From Pisolithus tinctorius (lineage: Eukaryota; Basidiomycota; Agaricomycetes; Boletales; Pisolithaceae), in the NCBI GenBank assembly GCA_024663395.1, contig JANFAH010000003.1, positions 124,001-188,000 of the forward strand: DNA of 64,000 nt, read 5' to 3'. A model generated the notes under the pieces. The model ran no database searches. It had not been told where the DNA came from and saw only the letters and a list, made by a program, of their open reading frames with translations. Positions within the stretch are counted from its first letter, which is position 1, and every line of letters starts with the position of its first letter. Of the stretch, positions 56,911 through 64,000 are shown one piece after another. A program made the translations under genes and the position numbers.

Positions 56911-56924
56911 CAGTGGGCTCCAGA
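56911..56924 (-). other. Primer-binding site motif, right arm
   Basis: On the minus strand TCTGGAGCCCACTG follows directly on the LTR 57389-56925, mirroring 42171-42184. Confidence 0.6.
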
Positions 56925-57389
56925 TGTAGGAATAGGTAAAGAGATGAACCTAGAATTAGTAAATGTCAGTGATGGGTGAGATTTGTGCTCAACCCAAAAG
57001 GGAGGTCCTGTTTTGGAGAAATGAAGTGTAGTAAAAGGGTGAAAAATGCGAACTGTAAAAGGATACTTAGCTGTGCCTGTCTAATACTCTTGCCAGTCCT
57101 CCTGGCACTTTGGGTACTCCCCAAAGTAATAAATCTAACTTCAAAAACTTGCCAAATTGTGAGATGAATTCACCCTACTACTGAGGGCCTGTGACATGTA
57201 TTGGTTGCTATGGTAAACTGAACTCATGTGAACACAGCATGCACTTAGTCAGCAATGCGGCTGCTTGCCACCAAGTCCAGTGGTACAATGCAAAAAACAA
57301 AAGAAGGAAATAAAACAAAAGAAAACTCTCCACCCCTGAACTCATGACCCAGACTGCTTCTCCTAGGGAACTCGAACTCATTCCCTACA
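56925..57389 (-). repeat. LTR at the right end of the inverted repeat
   Basis: 465 bp on the minus strand, TGTAGGGAATGAG...CTATTCCTACA. It matches the LTR at 59057-59517 (shared ACTTGGTGGCAAGCAGC, GTTCAGTTTACCA, GGGAGTACCC) rather than the LTR at the left end of the inverted repeat (41824-42170). Confidence 0.8.
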
Positions 57390-58214
57390 GTGCCCATGGA
57401 TGGCATTCTGGTTTTCATTGTATCTCTGCCATTTCCAAAGATATTGACTACATTCTCACACTCACTTAAAGTGCTCAGCCACACAATTCTGCCTTCCAAA
57501 TTTGGAGAGGATCCTTGCACCCTACACATTTCTACAGCACTCCATCCATCAGATGCTCATTTTGCTAAGTCCATCAATCATGGCTGCCTCTTTGTTGATT
57601 GTCTCGCTTGTCTCATTTGCCAGAGACAGTGGCTACATGTATCTGCCAGGCATTCCCACCAGCTTCTGTCCTGAAGCCCCCTGGTTCATCCCATCATTGT
57701 CAGCCCTGTCTCATCCCATGCAGTTTGGTCAGCATGTTCTCCTTGTCAGTATGACTTCCAGAAGGACATTCTTTGGTTGCCTCAGGTCTGTCACTCAGTT
57801 AGAGAGGTCTTATGTGGTCATTTCAGTCTCCCCAGTTGCTGAAGCATATGGATCATTCCTCCCTGCTCCCTGCACCATCTTTGTTCCAATCTTGTCCATC
57901 ATTCTTCCCACATTGCAACAGCTGCAGCATAGTCTACTGTTCTCCAGCCTCCCTGATCACATCCATGATGAGTATGACATGCATCTTGCCTTCTTACTGC
58001 AAGATCCAGCAGAAGACATCCCCCCTTCTCCTCCTCCATCAGAGCCCCATTCATGAAGTTTTTGTTAACTTCACTGAGAGGATGAAAGGGTGGGAGACAT
58101 GATTGTGTATGCTCCCATTGCCCCACAGATCCCAACACCCTAGCCCCTTTGACACCTGACTCATGCCCTTCAATTCTGGAGTTAATACTTCCTTGTCTGG
58201 AAACACTGTCCATC
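57390..58214. other. Unassigned, CpG-poor sequence with weak coding traces
   Basis: A 184-codon plus-strand ORF (57502-58056) exists, but its hydrophobic composition looks like an off-frame reading. Another frame holds INHGCLFVDCLACLICQRQW. No family is recognised. Confidence 0.3.
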
Positions 58215-59028
58215 TGTCATGCCATCTTTGGATCTAGAGATGTCTCCACCAAGATCTGACTTGCATCGCCACCCCCTAATGTGATATCAGTGCACTTACT
58301 CAGTTTCTGACTCCATTTGACTCATTTTGTGATATTTTGACTGTTCTTGACTCATTCATTGCCAATACTTACCAATCTTCTTTGCTTGCTTACTTTTCAT
58401 TTCTTGCTTACTCATCATGATTACTCAGTCCTTACTCATTACTTACCAAGTGTTTGTGCCTTGTTTGTCACAAGCTGTGCTCCCCCCACAGTATATAAAC
58501 CCCCATGTACTTAGCTACCCCCAAGTGAACCAGAAGTTATTCAGCAGTCAGTTCAGCCCAGCATATCTCATCATTGACAGTTGAGGCTCATTTGGAAGAG
58601 TCTATCTGTCTTCATTCATATCATTGGTAGTTGAGGCTCTATGAAGGGGTCTATCTACCTCCATCATTTATCTGAAGCTTCCTCCACTCTTAGTCAGCAG
58701 TATTGCTTAGTCATCCCTCCACTCCTGCATAACTCATCAACAACTTGTGCCAGGTGCATGTTCTATCAAGGTCCATCATTTCAGAAGTCCTTTTGGCTGA
58801 ACACCTTCACTCTGTTCAGCATCCCCCATCCAGTCTTCACTTGCTTGTCTACTCCTGCATAACTCATCAATGACTTGTGCCAGGAGCACCCTCTACTTGA
58901 AGTCCTCCCCACACATTCAGGTTTTTCTGCACTTCAGGTTCTGTGGAGGCAAACCACCACTCGCTCTACATTTGTCTTTTGTGTTGGATTTCTTTGGTTC
59001 ATACCAGCTTTCCACACTTTCACTCACA
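58215..59028 (+). repeat. LTR-like sequence related to 17846-18785
   Basis: Starts TGTCATGCC, carries TATATAAAC near 58493 and ends TCACTCACA. Its last 200 bp closely match the LTR end at 18590-18785. No target duplication is found. It may be a solo or truncated LTR. Confidence 0.6.
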
Positions 59029-59056
59029 ATGGTCAAAGTCTAAACCACCCCTCAGA

Positions 59057-59517
59057 TGTAGGGAACAGGTTCAAGTTCCCTAGGAGAAATCATCTTGGTC
59101 AGGAATTTAGGGGTCAGGGGACTTGTTTTATTTCCTTGCTTTTGTTCTTGTGTTTGTACTGCTGGACTTGGTGGCAAGCAGCTGCATTGCTGACTAAGCA
59201 TGTGTGCTGTGTTCATGTGAGTTCAGTTTACCAGAAAATGAATCCATGTCACAGGCCCTCAGTAGCAGGGTGATTTTGTCTTGCAATTTGGTGAGTTTTT
59301 GAGGTTAGAATTGTTACTTTGGGGAGTACCCAAAGGGCCAGGAGGACTGGCAAGAGTTATTAGACAGACAGAGCTAAGTCTGCTTTTCTAGTTCGCATTT
59401 TTTACATTTTACTACACTTCTTTTCTGGAAACAGGACCTCCCTTTTGGGTCAAGCATTATACTCACCCATCACTGACTATTACTAATTCTAGGTACTTCT
59501 TGTTACCTATTCCTACA
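59057..59517 (+). repeat. 5' LTR of a decayed Gypsy element
   Basis: 461 bp, TGTAGGGAACAGG...CTATTCCTACA, the same family as 57389-56925. The gag frame starts 32 bp downstream. Confidence 0.75.
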
Positions 59518-59548
59518 GTGTCACACTCCTCCCCATCTGGTCAGCACA

Positions 59549-60590
59549 ATGTTCTTCAGCAATGAGGATGCCTTGGAATACCATGTTGACCTGCACCCCT
59601 CTTCCTATCTAGTCAACAAAGACCTAGAGGAGGATGCTGATGAAGAGGACCAACATGCCTTAGCAAGGGCTTATGCACAGGTAGAAGAGTTGAAAAATAC
59701 TATCAAGAGAAAGAAGACAGCTTGCTTTGATGGTGTAGAAGTCCTGGTTCATCATCAAAGGCTGGCACTAGCAGTCCCAATGTTGGCCAACATGCCAGCA
59801 GCCCCTATCCCAGTCAGTAATCCCACTCCAGCTAACCCTGCCTCATCTTCAGAAGCCCCAGCAGCTGGAAAAACTCCAGTTGCTCCTAATCTTACAGATC
59901 TCCAGAAGCTTAAGCTGTCTATGAATTCTGTGCATCAATTCTGTTACCAAAGCAGCTTTGATGAGGCTGTGGCAACCAAGCAGATCATAAACCAGGTCTT
60001 AGATGCAAAGATGGAAATCTCCACTAAAGACCTATTAGCTGTCAGCCCAGAGATTCACTTGCAGGTCCGAGAACTGGCCATGATGAAGAAAATAATGATT
60101 GGGAGTTTAGAAACCACATCAGATGTGACACCCTCAGCTGCCTGGGCATCCTATGAACAGTACTGGGTCAGAGACACAGAAGGGAAGTGTGTAGGCCTCA
60201 CTACAGCTCCTTTATGTGCTGTCAATGGAATCTTGATGGACAAACTACACGTTGAATGTATTCTGGACAGCAGATGTCAGGTAGTGGCCTTATGACAGGA
60301 GTTGTGGGAAGCCTTAGAGGCCCCTCTCCATACTGACATGACCATGACTCTGGAGGCAGCTAACCAATCCAAAGAAAGCACCCTTGGGGTCATAGAGAAT
60401 GCCACCTTGTGCATAGGAAATGTCAAGGCCCATCTGCAAATCCAGGTTGTGGATTGTGCACCTTTCAACTTACTGCTCAGTCAACCCTTCTGCCTACTCT
60501 CCAGTGTCCTCTGTGATTTCCCTGATGCCGAACAGTCTCTAGAAATCTGTGACCCCAATTCCAGGAAACAAGTTTTAATCCTGACATGAC
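59549..60590 (+). pseudogene. Gag and aspartic protease of a decayed Gypsy element
   Basis: The frame from ATG 59549 runs 248 codons to TGA 60293-60295, then continues in frame until 60589. The first 150 residues are a Gag-like region with an acidic start and an Ala/Pro linker. The protease part reads VECILDSRCQVVAL, where the family has ILDSGSQ, so the catalytic DSG has become DSR. LLLSQPFCLLSS and DPNSRKQVLILT follow at the expected places. The TGA follows VVAL, where relatives continue. Inactive. Confidence 0.75.
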
Positions 60591-60876
60591 CTCACAACAG
60601 GCTGCAACCTCTTCCACATTTCATAAATTCCAAAGATGAAGAAGACTTCTTTGTGTGAAAACAAATGCATTGCCACATGAATCCACCCAAACAGGGTTTT
60701 TAATATTGGTTGAGGACTTGTATGATCTGCAAGGAGACCAGGACTGCACTTTCTCCAAGTGTTCACTTTATGTTTCTGACCTGCCTTTATACCCTTTGAA
60801 GTCTACCACATTTTTGCCCACAGACACTGCCTTAAATTCCACTGTGGCATTTATCTATGATTTATGAGGCAACAGT

Positions 60877-63087
60877 ATGCCCCCTGTCAATCCCTTTGAC
60901 ACCAGTTCCATTTCTCTGACTGATCCTTTCTTGTTTTCGACTGCTACTACCATTTCTCCACTGACAATCTCTGCTTTATGCTCTACTTATCAGTTTGATC
61001 CCATTTATCATGTCTTAAAGTACAAACCTGTAGCAAGGAAGGTGAGGACAGTACCAATGACAATGCCAGCAGAATTCTGGGTAGAGTGTTGGGAGGCTAA
61101 AGACCCACTTGCAAATCTGCCTGTCTTACCTACTCATCCCCCTCTGTTCATGCCAGGTTCCAGGTTCACTCAGGAAAGAGCTGATGAGCTTGACCTGGAC
61201 CTGGCAAGGTTCCTTTGGCCTATGGAATTAGACCTAGCATGGTGGTTGGTCAGGGAGCAAGAAGATGCCTTTGCTTGGGACACTTCAGAAAGAGGGACCT
61301 TTCAAGAGGACATGTTCCTGCCCCTGAAGATAACTACACTAGCCCACAAGCCTTGGATTGAGTGGAATATCCCCATTCCTCCTGCTATTTTCCGTGAAGT
61401 TGTTAATATCATCAAAGAAAAGATTTCTGCAGGGGTTTATGGACTGTCTACTTCATCTTACCACTCAAAATGGTTCTGCATAGTCAAGAAGGACAGAAAA
61501 TCTCTGTGCCTTGTACATGACTTACAGCCTCTAAATGCCATTTCTATCCAGGACTTGGCTGTTCCCCCCTTTGTTGATTCAATTGCTGAAGCCTTCACTT
61601 GCCATTTGGTCTATGGAATTTTAGATCTTATGGTCAGATATGATCATTGCACCATACACAACAATTACCATGACCTCACTACCTTCCAAACTCCTATCAG
61701 CACCCTTCAACTCACCAAACTTCTTATGGGCTACATGAATGCCATCCAAATTTTCCATGGAGATGTCTGTTGGATTTTAAAGGACAAAATTCTGGAAGTC
61801 ACCATTCTGTTTATTGATGACTGTCCTATTAAAGGCCCCAAATCTCACTACCAAAATCCTGACAGGACCTACAAAATGATCCCACAGAATTCTGGGATTA
61901 GACCCTTCATCTTGGAGCACCTGCAGAACACCAACTGAGTCTTACACTGTCTGTGTCATGCAGGAGCCACCATGTCAGCAAAGAAATGTGTCATTGCTGT
62001 GCCATCTATCATAGTGGTTGGACATAAGGTGTCATTTGAGGGTAGAATTCTGGACAAAACTAAAGTCCAAAAGATTAAAGATTGGCCTTACTGTGCAAAT
62101 GTCACTGAAGTATGCAGATTTTTAGGTCTCTGCTCATACTGCAGGATCTTCATCAAAGACTTCACCAAACATGCCCATCCCCTCATCAAACTGACCAAGA
62201 AGGATGTCCCCTTTGAATTCCATGACAAACATAGGGAAGCCATGGAGTACCTCTGCCAGGTGATCATCTCATCCCCTGCATTGCAAACTATTGACTATAA
62301 TTCCAAAAGGAAAGTCATCTAGCAGTCGACACTTCTAACATTGCTGTCAGGTACCTCCTCATGTGGGAGGGGGAAGACAGCAAATGCTACCCTGCTAGGT
62401 TCAGCTTGATAACTCTCAATGACCATGAATGCTGCTACAGCCAAGCTAAGCTAGAATTATTTGGGTTTTTCTGTGCCTTGCACAATGTCCAACTTCATAT
62501 CTTCAGTGTGCAGAATTTAGTCATTGAGGTGGATGTGCAGTACATCAAAGGGATGATTAACAATCCCAACCTACAGCCTAATGTGAACATAAATTGTTGG
62601 ATCACCAGAATTCTCCTATTCAACTTCAAGCTCATACATGTTCCAGCACACAAGCACACAGTGCCAGACAGACTTTTGAGGAGGCTGAGAGCAGAAGAAG
62701 ATGAGGAGGGGGACAAGGACTATGAGGATTGGATAGATGAGTGTGGGGCTTTCACAGTCAAGCTCTTGGATTGTAGGGAAGCATGTTTCGAGTCTCAACC
62801 TTACCCCTTGGAAATTCCAAGTGTCATGTCAGACTCATCTCTCCCCCTGTTACAGAGTCTAGGAATCTTTACTGCCAAAGAATCGATGCCAGAAAACCTT
62901 GAGACCAAAATTCTGAGGTCAGAAAAAGTGAGGCAGAGAGAGGAGAGGATTAGAGTGGTGAAGGACTTTTTGGAGATGAAGAAAACACCAGAAGGGTTTG
63001 AGAGAGGGGGAGTTGGAAAGCCTAGTGCATCTGGTGACTCAGTATTTTGTGAAAGGAGGGGAACTGTGGAGGAAGAAACCCCAGGGG
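60877..63087 (+). pseudogene. RT and RNase H region of the decayed Gypsy element
   Basis: Plus-strand frames 60877-61938, 61972-62322 and 62361-63087. RT motifs: YHSKWFCIVKKDRKSLCLVHD, LQPLNAISIQD, FQTPISTLQLTKLLMGYMNA and FIDDCPIKGP, where the family active site is FIDDVPVKGP. Next are the RT thumb (VEGHKVSFEG-like, KIKDWPYCANVTEVCRFLG) and RNase H pieces (YSQAKLELFGFFCAL, FKLIHVPAHKHTVPDRLLRR). Stops and frameshifts separate the pieces. Near 63010 the frame must shift by one base to continue as YFVKGGELWRKKP before the solo LTR. Confidence 0.8.
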
Positions 63088-63674
63088 TGTCACAACCATG
63101 TCCAGACCACCCTAGACTAGCTCTACCCCAGTCTCAACTGGTCTCAACCAACCCTTGCCCCAGTCCTGGCCTTAACCCTTTGACCCAGAAACATGTTAGC
63201 TCATGAGGCACTGCAAGGCAGTGCCCAGTCAAGTTGTCCCCTCAGTTGGTACCAGGCTGGTGTAACACCTGGCCCAGCCACATGTCCTGCCCCAGTTCCT
63301 GGTAATCCCTTGTTCATAGTCTTTGCTTGATAAGATTCTTTGTAACACTACTTACCAATATGTTTACCAATCATCACTGTACTGGCACAGACTGGTCTCT
63401 GGTGCTATGTTACACTTAGGTTACTTCTAGTATTTAAGTCATAGGATAATCTGTTTTAGCCTCAGTCTGAAATCAACTTAGTTCTCATCTTAACCCAGTC
63501 TCCCTGATTCTCTGTCTTTTGTCTCTTGACCAGACTACAGCCCATGCAAGGGAATAGTGCTGTGTCCTCAGTCACTAAGTCCAATAGTCCAAATCCCTTA
63601 GTATCTCATATTACCCTCTGACCCCTGACTGGACTCCAGACTGGCCTTGGACTGGTGAAGACCTGGACTTAACA
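63088..63674. mobile_element. Solo LTR, 587 bp, TSD AGGGG
   Basis: Begins TGTCACAACC and ends GGACTTAACA. A perfect 5-bp duplication AGGGG flanks it (63083-63087 and 63675-63679). It splits the integrase coding region: reading across the empty site gives the expected LWRKKPQGWHQLVVPP. There is no internal element sequence, so the element recombined out through its LTRs. Confidence 0.85.
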
Positions 63675-63679
63675 AGGGG

Positions 63680-63922
63680 TGGCATCAGCTAGTGGTACCC
63701 CCACACAAACACCTTGGGATTCTCCACAAGGCCTGCAATGATCTAGGGCACAAGGGTATCTTCTTGACGTGCATGCATTTGCTGACTCACTTTTGGTGGC
63801 CCATGCTAGAGCAGGATGTCTGTTGGTATGTTAAATCATGCCATGAGTGCCAGATCCACTGTTTGGACCACATTCATATTCCACCAGTCATCGCTGTAGG
63901 AAAAGTCCAAGTAGCTGTATAA
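63680..63922 (+). pseudogene. Integrase zinc-finger region of the decayed Gypsy element
   Basis: Frame from LVVPPHKHLGILHKACNDLG to TAA 63920-63922. HHCC finger: H in DLGHKG, H in CMHLLTH, then CHEC in VKSCHECQ. The following catalytic core is not in the window. Confidence 0.75.
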
Positions 63923-64000
63923 CACGAGCTAGATGGCTTAGATAACAACAATAAGAAATGAAGGGAACGAATTGTTCGTCCCAAGGGATTCTGGACTGTC
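63923..64000. other. Window edge, unassigned
   Basis: The integrase reading frame ends abruptly. The last 78 bp do not continue it in any frame I can recognise, so another insertion may begin here. Confidence 0.3.

Larger units (their letters stand above)
49667..56924 (-). repeat. Right arm of the 14.7-kb inverted repeat
   Basis: Reverse complement of 42171-49481. The inner block 49667-51081 is almost identical to its partner. The outer part differs at many sites, mostly transitions. Confidence 0.95.

Noticed and set aside
42171..56924. Inverted repeat as a pure assembly artefact
   Set aside because: The outer arms differ at many sites, have different terminal LTRs and carry a stop in only one arm, so they are distinct sequences. 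An artefact limited to the inner 1.4-kb block cannot be excluded.
57502..58056. 184-codon plus-strand ORF as a membrane protein
   Set aside because: Leu/Ser/Pro-rich composition is what an off-frame reading of CpG-depleted, pyrimidine-rich DNA gives; no start context or homology is recognised.

Overview
The window looks like the genome of a basidiomycete fungus, most likely an agaricomycete (inference). The supporting evidence is compact genes with 44-70 nt GT-AG introns, KDZ-type, PIF/Harbinger and Helitron DNA transposons, and agaric-style Ty3/Gypsy elements. Almost all of it is transposable-element sequence. I see no rRNA, tRNA, CRISPR array or conserved housekeeping locus.

Layout. (1) 1-18785 is a four-level nest. 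A decayed chromodomain Gypsy element, with pol at the left edge, an antisense accessory gene and a 3' LTR at 17846-18785, was split by a gag-only LTR element (1031-16791). That element was split in its 5' LTR by a second Gypsy element (5044-16574, TSD GAGGC). The gag of that Gypsy was in turn split by an apparently intact PIF/Harbinger transposon (6492-9935, TSD TAA). (2) 18881-19757 is a decayed Helitron helicase fragment. (3) 20192-30314 is a complete 10.1-kb KDZ (Kyakuja-Dileera-Zisupton) transposon with 8-bp TSDs, long inverted repeats, 233-bp subterminal repeats and four genes. (4) 30501-35665 holds the most unusual object: 67 tandem intron-like cassettes, nearly all 71 nt long, each separated from the next by exactly one triplet, with plausible first and last exons on either side. 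(5) 36.2-41.8 kb is CpG-poor and holds old genes and gag remnants. (6) 42171-56924 is a 14.7-kb inverted repeat (arms about 7.3 kb, loop 185 bp). It is built from a gag-type LTR element that carries a captured sterol-dehydrogenase (Erg26-like) reading frame in both arms. (7) 57-64 kb holds LTRs and another decayed Gypsy element that was later hit by a solo LTR.

How it works together. Few genes here look functional. The Harbinger nuclease and its Myb/SANT-like partner are both open and form a classic two-component transposon. The KDZ element has a transposase with a single in-frame TGA and three companion genes. Most older elements are broken by TGA codons, many standing where the family or a sister copy has CGA. 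The two LTRs of the 5044-16574 Gypsy differ only by transitions at CpG positions. Together these point to cytosine-methylation-driven or RIP-like decay. The possible undescribed system is the single-codon micro-exon array at 30.6-35.4 kb. If it is spliced as its signals suggest, about 70 introns would be removed to make a protein of roughly 138 residues.
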